Source: Macrostomum hystrix (lineage: Eukaryota > Platyhelminthes > Macrostomidae). From it: 64,000 nt of DNA. Within the stretch, counting starts at the first letter, position 1. Each line of letters starts with the position of its first letter. This document shows positions 44,851-56,395 of the stretch, piece after piece. The notes beneath the pieces were generated by a model, which worked only from the letters and a program-made list of their open reading frames with translations, searched no databases and was not told the DNA's origin. The stretch lies in assembly GCA_950097015.1 (NCBI GenBank), contig CATNEN010000039.1:11068001-11132000 (forward strand), in the 5' to 3' direction. A program made the translations under genes and the position numbers.

Positions 44851-46605
44851 GGACCTCTGCTCGGGTGGGCTCGTGGGCAGTTGCTTCTGGCACGCACCCC
44901 GTAGCCCTCAAGCACTTCAAATTCTACATTTGAAGTCCTTGAATAGGGCTTTTCAACTGGTCCCTCTGATAAATGTCTTGTGGAGACAGCCCTGAGTTTG
45001 CCGACTCCTGCGTCCACGTCTAGGTTTTGTACCCAGGACGCTCCGCCTGTCGTAGCCGAGTCCTCTCATGGTCGGGCAGCACCTGGTAAACGTAGGACGG
45101 TGGCATGCTCCGTCAGCATGAGAGGTCCACTGGAATTTCGAACTCAATATTCAGAGTTGATACTGACGAATCAAACTGGCGCTGGGATCTCAACTCGTGT
45201 CTTTGTTGTGTGACTTGTGTCAACAAAACAAAGCATGTCGTGTCAAGAAAATCGAAGCTTTTTGGTCTAATAAATGCACCTGTTTTCGATCACTATAATG
45301 ATTAGAATGATCGCATGCTATAATAATACATGAGTGCATCTACAGAGCTGAAGGAAATACTCCACCGCACATTGGCTGTACAGTTGTTCCTGCTTCGCTT
45401 CTATTCAGGGCTTCCTAATGCTATCTCGCGAATGATCAAGGCCCAGCTGTTGGCGGTTACGTCGGCAGAGGCAAGCAGACACAGAACTACAGATACGGAC
45501 GGGTGGAATCTGCCAATAGCTAAATGGGTTGCCGGTCATTCAATCCTGTCCCAAAATTGCCTCTCAGCCTTTCGTTTTTCCTCCCCTTACCGAGCCGGTT
45601 CGCTCCCTCCGGTCCGTTCGGTCCTTTAAGCCACCGCCCTGTAGCGGCAGTAACGAGCACAATTTTGAAAGCTCGTGGAAGTAGGGAATTAGCGGCCCTT
45701 CTAGGCCCGAACTGTTGCCCTCCGCTTCACTCTCAACATTGGCGGGGCGGAAATGGGAAGCCAGTTTTCTGGTCGGTGGTCATCGGCCAGTAATGGCCCT
45801 ATCAGATAGCCTCAGCTGGGCCCCTAAATCCTGGCCTCTCTATGCCGCATCGCTCATTGCACAGTGCGCGCAGTGGCCGCTGCAGCCTTCCTTCTTCCGC
45901 TCGTCCGAATGCCCTCTTGTTTTCCTTCCCCGCAGTTCTGTCTGGTGCCAGCGCCTACGAACAGATCTCTGGATCTCGCGATGGCGCTGGCACAATAGTT
46001 CAAGCGCTACTACGAGTAAATAGTGGCCCCACAGCCAGTCTGCGGCGGTGCAGAAGTGCAGAGGACGTGGCGATCGCGCGAGGCCCGCATCTGCAGGTGA
46101 GTGTCCGTTTGTCATATCCACCAGGACTGACTGTGCATTCCATGGATTCTCATGAAACATCCGGCTGTTTGAAATGGCCAAATCACTTATTTAGCTATTT
46201 TAGCAGTGTGGCTTCTTACTGTGTGTTTGGGTGAATGATTAAATTTAACAACTGGCTATAAAAGCGGACAAAATTATATCAGTGGTGAAATTACCCGAAT
46301 TATCAGCGGTGAAATCGACTCTCGTAAAATAATGTGCTGGAAAATTTTTCAGACTCTGCTTTCGCTGTTAGCAACAAGACACGGACCGGAAGACTAGACC
46401 AGAGCATGCATTTTCAATGTTGTCTTCTTTCTCAAATTTACAACAAGAATAGAATTCTTCCAATTATTTTCGAAAATGATTTATTCTTCTGGTTAAGCAA
46501 TATTCGAGTCGCTGATTCTTATCGGCAGTGCACTTCTGACTTAACTAAAATATTCCTAACCAATCACAGAACACAAGGATAAATCTCTAGTCTGGCCTAG
46601 TCACA
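44851..46605. other. Intergenic, no gene supported
   Basis: Open frames of 60-130 codons occur on both strands (for example 45842-46234), overlapping each other without recognisable motifs. Sequence just before 46606 carries TCTCTAG and a good start context for the next gene. Confidence 0.45.
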
Positions 46606-47445
46606 ATGGATTACGAGCTTCTAAACGTAGCCTGGGTGACCGCCGCAGTTGTGGCCATCACTGGAGCAACGATGATGGCCTTGGCGCTCACTTGCAAGGT
46701 CCTGCAGAGATGCTACCTTCGTTGCCGACGTCAGCGTACTCAGCTGCAGATGCGTCAGCAACAGACGGTCATCTCCAATGCCACCACGGCTTCTGCTTCA
46801 GTCGCAGCCACCGCTGCTTCAGGTACGGCAGCGGTTCCAAATAACGATAGCTTCGACACATTCCTGCAGCTTTCCTTCAACAGCCAGCAGGCGACACCGG
46901 TTGCTGCAGCTGACAACGGACCAAGCCGAAGTCCTCGTGGTCGATCAGTTGCCGCACTCAGATCACCAGACGAAGCTGGTGGACGCTACAAAAAAGCCAG
47001 CACTGGGCTGTCAGCCATGCAAAAGCAGCCACAGAATTTCCTGGACTTTGGACGGTCGATGACGTTCGAGATTCGGGCATCGGAGGACAGTGAAGATGAC
47101 GTCGAAGCTGACGCTGACAGCTGCGACGAAGCAAAACACACCCAGCTATCAGCAAGCGGCAGACAAGCAGAGACTGCCAGGACGAGCGGCAGAACAGCCA
47201 GTGGCCAGTCAGCTGCTGGAGGAGCGTCCGGAGTCCCCACTGGCTTCTACGATCCCGGAGGCTACGACATGGAGTGGCCGCCAACAAGCAGTGGCCGTCC
47301 TGCTGCGCACGCAGGCGCTGGTGAAAGCTGGCATTCCAGACACCACCAGCAGCAGCAGCAGCAACAACAACAGGGTCGCAGAGGGCACATCTTCTTTGGT
47401 CGTGGTGCCCATCATGGTAGCGGCAGATACGCAGGAAACCTTTGA
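46606..47445 (+). CDS. Predicted single-pass membrane protein, family unknown
   Basis: 279 codons with start context CACAATGG. Residues 8-30 form one hydrophobic segment, followed at once by a Cys/Arg-rich stretch (CKVLQRCYLRCRRQR, 30-44). This suggests a signal-anchored protein with an outside N-terminus and a cytoplasmic tail, whose cysteines (30, 36, 40) could be lipid-modified. The remaining 230 residues are low-complexity: Ala/Ser/Thr-rich, acidic (about 158-175, Glu/Asp/Ser), then a polyglutamine run (about 248-257) and an Arg/Gly/His tail. No known domain is seen. The frame has an internal polymorphic-type CAG tract. It may be a complete single-exon gene or the largest exon of one; no poly(A) signal is clear within 150 bases. 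Confidence 0.45.
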   Translation: MDYELLNVAWVTAAVVAITGATMMALALTCKVLQRCYLRCRRQRTQLQMRQQQTVISNATTASASVAATAASGTAAVPNNDSFDTFLQLSFNSQQATPVAAADNGPSRSPRGRSVAALRSPDEAGGRYKKASTGLSAMQKQPQNFLDFGRSMTFEIRASEDSEDDVEADADSCDEAKHTQLSASGRQAETARTSGRTASGQSAAGGASGVPTGFYDPGGYDMEWPPTSSGRPAAHAGAGESWHSRHHQQQQQQQQQGRRGHIFFGRGAHHGSGRYAGNL

Positions 47446-48131
47446 AACTAAACTAATATTTGGTTATTGGCCTTGAAAATGTTTTTTGGGCAAAAAATTC
47501 TGCGCAATTTCGGCAAGCACTTTTTCTGACTAAAACCATGTTTTCAGGATTCACCTGCCCATATGTTGTAAATTCCATAAAATTAATATATTAAGACTAA
47601 AAAAAGGTAGCAGTCTGCAGTTAGTTGCAGTTGCTGTGTGATTTCTGCCGTTAAACTGTTTTCTCGCCAAGTTACGTAGCCTCAAAATGCTATAATAGCA
47701 GATTTCATAAAGTATAGCAGAAAATCAAAATTCTACTTCTACTTAGCATAATTTTTGGTTCAGACTAACAGAGACGAAATGGAATGCATGAAAGTTGCGT
47801 CAACACCCGAAAAAATCAATTCGACTGTCTACCTCAGAAAACAACCCTTACTCAAAAAGCAATTTTGGTGCCAGTAGAGAAAAAGAAGCATGAAAAAGGA
47901 GAATTGGGCCGGCTCAGCAGCTACCTTGCAGCAAGCTGGCCACATCTTTGCCTTAGAGCGCTTGGCCTCCGTTGGGGTTGTTTTATCGTCCGGCTCTTGT
48001 CTTTCGCCAGAGCGGGCATAGTGGTTGCGCCGCAAGACGAGGGTAAAGCCCTCGAAGGGGTGGAAGCAGATGCGGAACGACAATCCGGTTTTTATTTTTC
48101 ATTTATAATTTTTCTGTCATTCCAGCGACCT
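47446..48131. other. Spacer, right part probably 5' UTR of the non-LTR element
   Basis: A plus-strand frame open from 47784 runs without a stop into ORF1 of the retroelement, but the likely start is the ATG at 48132. The left boundary of the element cannot be fixed. Confidence 0.4.
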
Positions 48132-49633
48132 ATGGAGTCCAACCTTAGCTCCAGCACGTCCCAGGACCCTGCTGAAACGCTGACCCCGGCCGGCGACGCA
48201 GATCCTCAGGACCAGCGCCAGGGCGACACCGGTTCCACCGGCGCCCAAAACCCATCCTGCTCCTCCGCCACTAAGGAAAACACCAGAGCAGCTGGATCTA
48301 AAAGCAAACGCTCCCCTGCCACGCAGGCCCGCAGCTTCGCCCGCTTCCAGGAATTCCAGTGGCGCAAACAGGAAGCACGGTTGGCTACGAAATCCGCGCC
48401 AACCACCGCCTCCGAGGAGGGGGCCGGCAACTCTGCGAACATCGCGGAGGAACCGGCACCTAACAAGGAGGCGGACTCCTCGTGTCGTCAGGGAAACCCG
48501 GAAGCGCGGAAAAGTGCCGCCCAGGCCTCTGGGGCGTCCGGTTCCTCTCGTGGCGGAACGTCTCACAGTCATCCGGAAACTCCGACGACTGCTGGGGGGT
48601 CCGTTGCGGGAGGCGCCGGCCAAACCACAAAGACAAAGCGCACTTACGCTGCTATGGCAATGAGGCAGCCGGCCTTGGTTATCCGAGGCCAGGAGACGCC
48701 CCTCTCGACAGCGCAACTCGACCAGATTTGGCGCGGATTGGACTCCCATCTGTCAAACTGGCACTGAGCGGCACTGTGCTGCACGTCCTGAAGACCGACA
48801 TCCAGGACCAAGCCTTCATTGTCCAGCCTGCCGACAACCAGTCCGGACAGCAACTCCTCGAAATGCTGAAAACCTTCGACTGGGGCACGGAAATGGGCAA
48901 CCTGTTTATCTACAGGGAGGACGAGCGCCCCAAGACACACCGTCATCGTGTTTGGATCCCAGCTCGCAGCGCCATCACCAACGCCGGAGAACTGCGCCGC
49001 CTGCTGTTGGCAATCCACCCGCCAGCAAACGGTGTCGTGGTTCATGAAACCATCACCAGACCTGGTGGAGATGGTTTCACGGCCATCCTAGGACTGTCGG
49101 ACAGCTGGATGCTCCGCTGCCCAGACATGTCCTACATCAGTGCAGGTCTGATGTAGATTTTCAGCTTCGAATCCATCGAATGCAGATTTTAAGCTTCGAG
49201 TCCGACACCACTCGCCCGCCGCCCTGGGAAAGCGGAAACGGACGAATCAGAGCTCTGCCGGGCCCTGCGCCCTGGAACACAGACTCCTGACCGTCACGAC
49301 CACTCCGAGGATGCGGACCCTTTCAGGGGCAAAGCCGCGCGAGCCACAGTGACAGGCGGACGTGGTAAGGGCCGGAAACCCGCCCGCAACACTATCCGCA
49401 CTGGCCTGACTCAGCGCGCCAGACAGCTGTCGGACCCCAACAGTGGACGCCACCGCAGCACCACCCGGCCCAATGTCTCATCGGAACCCGCGGCGGAAAA
49501 CCGGGCTGAGGATACGGACGCCGCTGTTGCGGCAGCCCCGGCCTCAGCTCTGGATCCGATTCAGGAGGAACCGATGGAGCTCGGGCAAAACACCGGCGAG
49601 GACGAGGAATCTCTCCTGAACAACTCGCTGTAG
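48132..49633 (+). pseudogene. ORF1 of the non-LTR element, frameshifted
   Basis: Starts MESNLSSSTSQ at 48132. The first part is Ser/Pro/Ala-rich and basic, as in disordered nucleic-acid-binding ORF1 N-termini. The frame stops at 48767 while another continues across the same place to 49156 (LSGTVLHVLKTD onward), so a frameshift lies near 48740. A third piece (about 49310-49633) ends in an acidic tail. No CCHC knuckle is visible. Assignment rests on its place before the endonuclease. Confidence 0.65.
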
Positions 49634-49649
49634 GCCAGCAGGTAGCCGC

Positions 49650-50493
49650 ACGGACCCCCCTCCTGGGGTGAGCTTCCTGCAGCTGAACCTGCACCACTGC
49701 ATCGCGGCCTCGACCAACCTGGCGCGTGTGGTGGACTTCAAAAACCCGGGCATCATCCTCCTTTAAGAGCCCTGGACGAAGAAAGGTAAGATTCCGAATA
49801 TTCCTGCAGGTTTTGACTGTTTTTTCATGCCCCAAAACCCCAGGGCTGCTGTGTTCGCGACTACCGATCTCAAAGCTTGGTATAGACCAGACCTCTCTGA
49901 CAAAGACCTCTGTGTCATCCAAACCAACCACATTCTCCCGAACCGCACCGTCATCATCGCCTCTATCTACATTCCTGGTGGCGGTCCTGCAGTTCCGCCC
50001 AGTCTCACTTACCTCGTGGACTACTGCTCAGACCGCGACTTTGAGCTGCTGGTGGCAGGCGACATAAATGCCCACCACACCCACCGGGGCAGTGTTACTT
50101 CAAACTGCAGAGGCGAGGATCTCCTTGCCTACATCTGCACCACCAATATTGAGTTCTGCAACTCGGGTGTCACACCCACCTTTGACAATGGGCGATGGAC
50201 GGAGGTCCTTGACGCCACCCTCGCCTCTCAGGGCCTGATCCCTCTGATCAGGAACTGGCAGGTGTGGGACGAAGAGGAATCTCTGTCTGACCATCGCTTC
50301 ATTCGCTTCCGGTTGCAAAGCTCCTACTCCAAGCCTGGTATTCTGTGGAAAAGGAACGCCCGGAATACTGACTGGACGGTCCTTGCGGAATCCGTGAAGC
50401 GCCAGACCAACCAGTTAGAATCCGTTGTTCCTGCCACCTGTCAAGAAGTGGACGATCTGGCTGATCTACTCAGCACGACCATCTTGACAGCTC
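49650..50493 (+). pseudogene. ORF2 endonuclease region of the non-LTR element
   Basis: Apurinic-type endonuclease motifs are seen in order: FLQLNLHHC near 49670, EPWTKKGKIPNIPAGFD at 49767, GDINAHHTHRG near 50060 and SLSDHRFIRF near 50285. These hold the metal-binding Asp/Asn and the catalytic Asp-His pair. An in-frame TAA (49764-49766) replaces the codon expected for Gln before EPW. The frame runs into the P-element insertion at 50494 and resumes in frame after it at 52703. Confidence 0.85.
50486..50493. repeat. Left target-site duplication of the P element
   Basis: GACAGCTC here is repeated exactly at 52695-52702, with the element between. Removing the element and one copy restores the retroelement reading frame. 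Confidence 0.93.
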
Positions 50494-52694
50494 CAGGGAC
50501 AACTAAAACCCTCGGGACGCGAAACGAGCCAATTCATGGCAAAGAATCTGAGGGGCTCGAATAAAAGTATTGTTCTATGGCTTTTTCAAGTCTTCTCTGC
50601 TATCAGGCATTAACGGTTAGATTAAATAGTAAAGCGAGGCAATGTCGAGTAATTAATTTAAAGAATAGGAACCATCGATATAATTAAAATGTATTTACAA
50701 TAAAGTAACCGCCATATCAACAAAAAACTCCAACGGCAAGAAGATAAAGGATGAAAGCGAATAATTTCATTCGTCGGAGTCGAGCACTGAGCAGCACTTG
50801 CTCCACAGATACATAGTAGTTGCCGCCGCTCATTTAGCGATACACGCCAAACTCAGCCTCAAGTGGATCACTGTGAAAGTCAGCCAGCAGAACGTAGCTG
50901 ATTCGTGGGTCGGACAAAAGAACCTCACACATCTCACAGGCTCCGCGCAGTGAGTTTACTAGGGCTGACTTGGTCTCGGGCGTCAATGAATGATGGCGAG
51001 CTCGGCCTTTTCCACAATGTGTCGAATCAAACGAATCCGCGAGCGCGCTAAGAAATTGTATGCTTTCATCTTGAACGGAATAGACTGGTCGCCTGTCCGG
51101 ATCCCATGCGTGTGTGTAGATCAGGATTTTTACAATTGACAATTTTCCAGAATCTCACTATGGTTTTGATAAATTCCGCAGTGTCTGAGTATCCATCACA
51201 CTCAATGCAGCGGCAACCCTTTCATCGAGAACTTGGAGAGCGAGACTGACTTTAGTTTTCTGAATGCTTGTGGGATAACAGGCCTCATGAGTTAGACATG
51301 TGCGCTTGACTACGTGGTCTTTCTCCATTTGGTACAGGCGTACCACGTCTGACCATTTAGCGGATATCTGTCTGTCAGCGCCAGAAGGTTGAATGCTTAG
51401 AATTCCATTCGCTTCCATTTGCCAATTGTTGCGAATGCATTTGATAATGTGAACGAAATCGAACAGCCTGAAGAATTCTGACTCCTGTGCAGCATCCGTT
51501 CCAATCCATGGCTTCTCTCTTCCATCGCTAAATAAACCAAAACACTTGCGGTTGGTAGGGTGATTGTCGCTGACGAGAGCAACGACACGGCCACCGTTGT
51601 TGTTAATTGCTTTAATACATTGGCTGACGCATTTTCGCAGAAACTCCGCAGACAAAATGTATGTCGGCAATAGTCGGACTACAAACGGTTTTCCACAAGT
51701 AATGGCTTTACCATTATGGCCAAAATTGTCCTAGCAACCTGGTCCGGATCGTCGACGGCTCAACCCAGAAGGTGACGGCATCGATATCAAACGGACGGTT
51801 GAATGTACATTTCGTTAAACATAATTATGCAGTTTCGCTGAGCTCCTGATAGACTAGCAAAAACTGACTGGATCACATCGGCTGCGTCGGTTTCTGTGCC
51901 AAATTCTCCTGTACCTGCTAGTTGCAGCTGCAGCGTTCGGGGATGAGGCAATGGCAATAATCAAAAACTGAAGCGACGGATCCAAATCAGAGTCAGAAAC
52001 ACCGCGCTTTTCGGCCTGTCAGTCCTGGTCTAAAATAAGAGTAAAAATAAAAGTAAGATAATTGTGAGCGGCAAAATCGATATAGACGCTAAGTGTTGAG
52101 CAATCTTTAAGCTACGTACCTTGGTTCTGAACAAAACACGAGCTAGGAACTCCATTAAAAACAGAAGGAGGATTAATTGGCCTTCCGGTAGAGTTTTTCT
52201 TGACCATTGGAGCATCGCTTGGCCAATGCTTTACGCACATGCCCATGCTGTCAGTCACTCTCTAAAATAATAAATTTTGGGTTTCAAGTTGTTTGGACGA
52301 GACTGGCATGCAGAATTGAAGCGGAATTATGCAGCAGTAATGACAGCAAATGATCTGGTTTCTTACCTGGAGAATATTTGGCAGCGCCTTTCTCTACTGC
52401 TCTCGCTCCTGTGGATCTCTGGGAAACGCAAATATCCGTGTTCGAACGGCTTCAGAGTTGTAATTTGACGAGCACGGAAATACGCTGCACTTTCTTGGCA
52501 TTTCATCAAGTGAAAAATGCTTCTCTTGATATAGTTCAGCTTAGCTTCACTGCTGGCCGCAGCTAAAGCAATTTAAATTTGCTTGATAGCAGAGAAGACT
52601 TGAAAAAGCCATAGAACAATACTTTTAAGCGAGCCCCTCACATTTTTGCCATGAATTGGCTCGTTTCGCGTCCCGAGGGTTTTAGTTGTCCCTG
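50494..52694 (-). mobile_element. P-superfamily DNA transposon, 2.2 kb
   Basis: Termini are inverted repeats starting CAGGGACAACTAAAACCCTC and extending over 100 bp per side with few differences. The exact 8-bp duplication GACAGCTC is characteristic of P elements. Inside is a minus-strand transposase gene with THAP, catalytic and C-terminal parts. The long inverted repeats are unusual compared with the 31-bp ends of the Drosophila P element. Confidence 0.93.
50760..52501 (-). pseudogene. P-element transposase, THAP-type, with two premature stops
   Basis: Exon 1 (52501-52367, 45 codons, donor CCAG|GTAAGA) and exon 2 (52261-52120) hold a THAP zinc finger with Cys5, Cys10, Cys54 and His57 all present. 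The invariant Trp at codon 36 is TAG. MCVKHWPSDAP and the PPSVF...VPSS segment are typical of P-type N-termini. The frame 51670-51158 holds VSDNHPTNRKCF and FFRLFDFVHIIKCIRNNW, matching the RNase-H-like core. 51142-50834 gives the C-terminus ending SDPLEAEFGVYR, then TAA, after which MSGGNYYVSV continues the family motif in frame. Both stops could be single C-to-T type changes. Introns or gaps between 52120 and 51670 were not resolved. Confidence 0.85.
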
Positions 52695-52702
52695 GACAGC
52701 TC

Positions 52703-54412
52703 ATGAAACCTCTTGCCCCCTAAAAGCCCACAAAGGCAAAAAATCCGCTCCCTGGTGGAACCCAGCGCTTGGAAACCTCCGGCGCAAGGCCAAATCCCTC
52801 CAGCGGATTGCGCGGAAAAGCAAGGACCCAGCTGACCTGACCGCCTACCAGAATGCGATTCGTGACTTTAAGCGTGACACCAGGAAAGCGAAGTCCGAAA
52901 AGTGGCGCCAATACTGCTCCGAGCTGGAGGGCGCCCGCCCAACTTCTCGTGTTGTAAAAGCGCTCACTCTTGACAAAATGTCGAAGCTCTCAGTGATCAA
53001 AAGACCGGACGGCCGGCTTGCTGAGAATCCTGGCGAATCGCTGGACATCATGCTCGCCAGCGCTTTCCCCGGACCGCGTCGCTTCAGGACCCGCCGGACC
53101 ACACTCCGGGTGGACACATCCTTGCGACCACCATTATCACTAGAGAACGGACAGCTCGCGCTGCTTATTCCTTCTCGCCTTTTAAGTCGCCTGGACCTGA
53201 CAACATTAACCCCGCCTTCGTACATGAAGCGGTGAAAAATGACAGGTTCCTTGGCCTCCTTTGCAACCTGCTCAAGGCCTGTATCACCCTCGGGTACGTA
53301 CCCAGGTCTTGGCAGGAAGCCACTATCGTCTTCATCCCCAAACCTGGGAAGGGAGACTACCACTCCGCCAAAGCCTTCCGCCCCATCAGCTTAACATCTT
53401 TCTTTCTTAAGCTGATTGAAAGGCTTGTTCTTTGGCGCCTCCTTCACGTTGAGCTGAGGAACTCCCCGCTCTCCGCCAACCAGCACACCTTTCGATCCGG
53501 ACGTTTCATCGAAAGTGCTCTGCATGCCATTGTCGACAAGCTGGAGCGCGCCGTGCTTGGCACCGGTTTTGCTCTCTCGCTTTTCCTCGACATTGATGGT
53601 GCTTTCGACAATGTGCTTTTCGGAGCCTATAGGCGAGCCCTGGAGCGCCGGGCTACGCACGAGCACCTCACCCGCTGGATCATGTATATGATCTCTCACC
53701 AAACTGTCACCTCGCACCTGCTTGGCCACTCCCGTTCTGTGAATGTCCAGAAGGGAGGCCCGCAGGGTGGCGTTCTCAGTCCGATCCTATGGATCCTTTG
53801 CTCTGCAGCCCTGACCCGGACTCGGTCCAAAAAATCGGCTATGCTGACGACGTCACAGCCACCGTGGCCGGACCGTCTCCCCCGGTCCTTTGAGACCTTT
53901 TGCAAGCTTTCATCCACCGTGCCGAGCGCTGGGCCCATAGCTGCGGCCTCAAACTCTCTGAGTCCAAGACCGTCGCCATTATGTTCACCAGCAAGCAAAC
54001 GAAACTGGAGGATTGAGCCTCTCCTTCTCTATGACAAACCCATCGCCATGGAGAAGCAAACCAGATGCTTAGGTGTCATCCTCGACCACAGGTTGAGCTG
54101 GACACCTCACGTCAAATTCAAAACTCAGAAAGCTCTTGCGACGCTCGCGCAGATCCGCAGAGCCTTCGGTGCCACCTGGGGCCTCACCCCCCGCCGTCTC
54201 TGGTGGATTTACACTACCATTGTAAGACCGGCCATTTCTTTTGCCGGCTTCATCTGGAATAGTGCCCTGGAGACCAAAGGGGTCTTGGAGGCCCTAAACA
54301 AGGTGCAGTGCCGTGCTTGTCGAGCCATCATGAGTGCGGCACCCTCCCCTCCCTTCGCTGGCATGAATGCATTCCTGGACCTTCCCCCTTTAGATATTTT
54401 TATAATAATCTA
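52703..54412 (+). pseudogene. ORF2 reverse transcriptase region of the non-LTR element
   Basis: A pre-RT linker (APWWNPALGNLRRKAKSLQR) leads into RT motifs: RPISLTSFFLKLIERLVL, the first catalytic Asp in FLDIDGAFDN, GGPQGGVLSPILW, and YADD near 53838-53850. YADD lies in a different frame from the preceding motif, next to a run of six A, so one frameshift sits there. Another lies near 53165. The thumb region (KQTRCLGVILDHRLSWTPHV) returns to the earlier frame. It ends at LPPLDIF, where the Helitron insertion begins. Confidence 0.88.
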
Positions 54413-54650
54413 CTAGCTTTTTTTGCCGTTGTTTTTGGGGCAGAAATTTAAAGCAAAGCAGTAAGCAATTCACGTCTCTGTATTAACTTTATAGTGAAGG
54501 TCACCATTTATTTATTTACTGCATTAATGAAAAGTGAAGAGTTTGTTTAAGGGCGTTTTAAGTAAAAAATAAGTGAAAAGTTTGTCCAAAGTTTGCCCCC
54601 TCTTGATTACTTCTTTAGAAACATGTCTCTTAGCCACTCCTCTATACAGT

Positions 54651-54922
54651 CAGTGGCAGATCCAGGAATTTTGTTTTGGGGCGGTCTGTCAGGGGAGCGC
54701 CATGAGAATCACAGAGGGGGTGCCAGCGGCCGAAAAAGGGCGCCAGGAGCCAAGAAAGGGCGCCAGCGGCTGAAAAACGGGAGCCAGCGGCTGAAAAAGG
54801 GGCGCCAGTGGCCGAAAAGGGGCGCCAGTGCTGCGACTGGCGCCCCTGGTGGGGGCATCTTATTCCCATGATTAAAATTTAGGGGGGCGACTGCCCCCCC
54901 GCCCCCCCTAAATCTGCCTCTG
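54651..54922. mobile_element. hAT-type MITE, 272 bp, inside the Helitron
   Basis: Ends CAGTGGCAGATCCAGG and inverted CAGAGGCAGATTTAGG are flanked by identical 8-bp copies of TATACAGT (54643-54650 and 54923-54930). The interior has five or six degenerate copies of a short GGCGCCAGCGGCYGAAAAA-type repeat, echoing the array inside the hAT element at 39723. Confidence 0.9.
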
Positions 54923-55074
54923 TATACAGTATGCATGTACACGCGTATACATAAGGAAAATAGCCATGGCATAACAATAACAATGTCAAAGAAACAAAAT
55001 TAAACTGTTTCAGAGTTCAGAGTTAGACAGGTCAAGGTCAATTCGTGACTACTTTTCTATTAATTGCTTGCGAG

Positions 55075-55776
55075 TCACCTCAAGGCCTGGGGATACACCA
55101 CATTCTTCGTTCTTCCCCTTGGTGCGAAAATGAATAGGCCAGCTGGAGTTCCAACACGGGAGCAGGCGACATAAAGCTGCCCATGCGAGAAGCAAGGAGT
55201 CTCCAGGTTGATGCCAGCCACCTTCAGCGACTGTCCCTGAGCCTTGTTAATAGTCATCGCAAAGCACACTCTCACAGGGAACTGCAGTCGCTTGAACTGA
55301 AATGGCAGGTCCGTGGGGATAATTGGAATCCGGGGAACGAACACAGACTCTCCTCTGCCAGATCCAGTCATTATCGTGGCCTCAATCACGTGTGGGAAGA
55401 GCCGCCTGACTATCAGTCTGGTGCCGTTACACAGCCTTGGCGCATTCAGGTTGCGGAGGAGCATAATTGGTGCCCCAACTTTCAGCTGCAAGTTGTGCGA
55501 TGGAGTTCCAGGAGGATCTAGAGAGTTCAGAAACTCAACAGGATACTCCACAGCGGTGTCATCAGTCAACGTTGTATCAATTGACTTGTAGGTGAAAACT
55601 GCACCTGGCAACTCCTGAAGCAGTTGGTAGTTAATTTCGTTGGCGGCATCATTTCTAGGACACAGAATTGCCTTCTCTGACAGCCAGTCAACGCCAGCCT
55701 CTCTCTTTCTTCTATCCCAGGCTGGCTGGAGAGAAATATCGACCGGAGAGCCCTGCGCACTGGGACGCCACCGCAC
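55075..55776 (-). pseudogene. Helitron helicase C-terminal part (Pif1-like)
   Basis: A 233-codon frame ends in motifs of Pif1-type helicases: AILCPRNDAANEIN, KVGAPIMLLRNLN and MTINKAQGQSL (motif V/VI region), then GQLYVACSRVG. The normal Walker A and B motifs and the Rep domain of the full protein are missing, so it is a remnant of a larger Rep-helicase gene. Confidence 0.85.
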
Positions 55777-56340
55777 TCACCGCACTCAGTCTCAGTGCTG
55801 CTTGGGGGCCAGTAGACAGTCTAGGGGTTTGGGCTGTGTACATTCACGGCTTGAAATACAATGTACAGTCTGGGGCTTCGGCGCTCGGGGAAGGGAGGGG
55901 GTGGCTGTAATAAAATTTGGCCCGCAGAGTGGCGGAGGGGAGTTGGGGTGGCTGTCCTCGGAAAACAAAAAGTGACTCACTTTGAGATGATGCAGCTTTG
56001 CTCTGGATTGAGTAGAGATGTTCAAAATTGACAGCATTGTTGGAAAACATGTAAAGTGTAAGTGGATCAAATTTGGAGAAAATCTGACAAAGTGGGGCGA
56101 CGATATGTCGAATTGAGTGATTTTTTGACGATTTTTGAGCAGTTTTTTGCACTTTTGAGCAGGAAGGAAATGATTTTTCGGGAATTTGAGTAGCCTATTG
56201 CACTCAGCGTAGGTGGTTTTAGGTATGTGCAAAGTTTGGTGCGATTTGGTTGAGCGGTTTCGGCGTCTATAAAGACAAAAGGTTGCACACACACACACAG
56301 ACACACACACAGACAGAGTTTTCACTTTTATATATATAGA

Positions 56341-56395
56341 TTATAAAAAAAAAAATAAAAATAAAATAAAAAAAATAAATTAATATTTCTTATTA
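56341..56395. repeat. A-rich low-complexity spacer
   Basis: TTATAAAAAAAAAAATAAAA and similar tracts lie between the Helitron and the resumed retroelement. It is not part of the coding frame of the latter, so a further small insertion or deletion happened at this junction. Confidence 0.7.

Larger units (their letters stand above)
54413..56340 (-). mobile_element. Truncated Helitron
   Basis: The 5' end on the minus strand reads TCTATATATATAAAAG at 56340, followed by CGCCGAAACCGCTCAACC, a common Helitron leader. It ends at CTAG (54413-54416), and the flanking bases are A and T as expected for insertion between A and T. A helicase C-terminus is kept but the Rep nuclease is missing, so it is internally deleted. 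The 3' hairpin before CTAG is weak (TGCC...GGCA), so the 3' end is less sure than the 5' end. Confidence 0.72.

Noticed and set aside
44851-46234. Cluster of 60-130 codon frames on both strands
   Set aside because: They shadow each other and none shows a motif.
54642-54972. Repetitive Ala/Gly/Pro/Phe frames
   Set aside because: They are translations of the hAT MITE and its inner short repeats.
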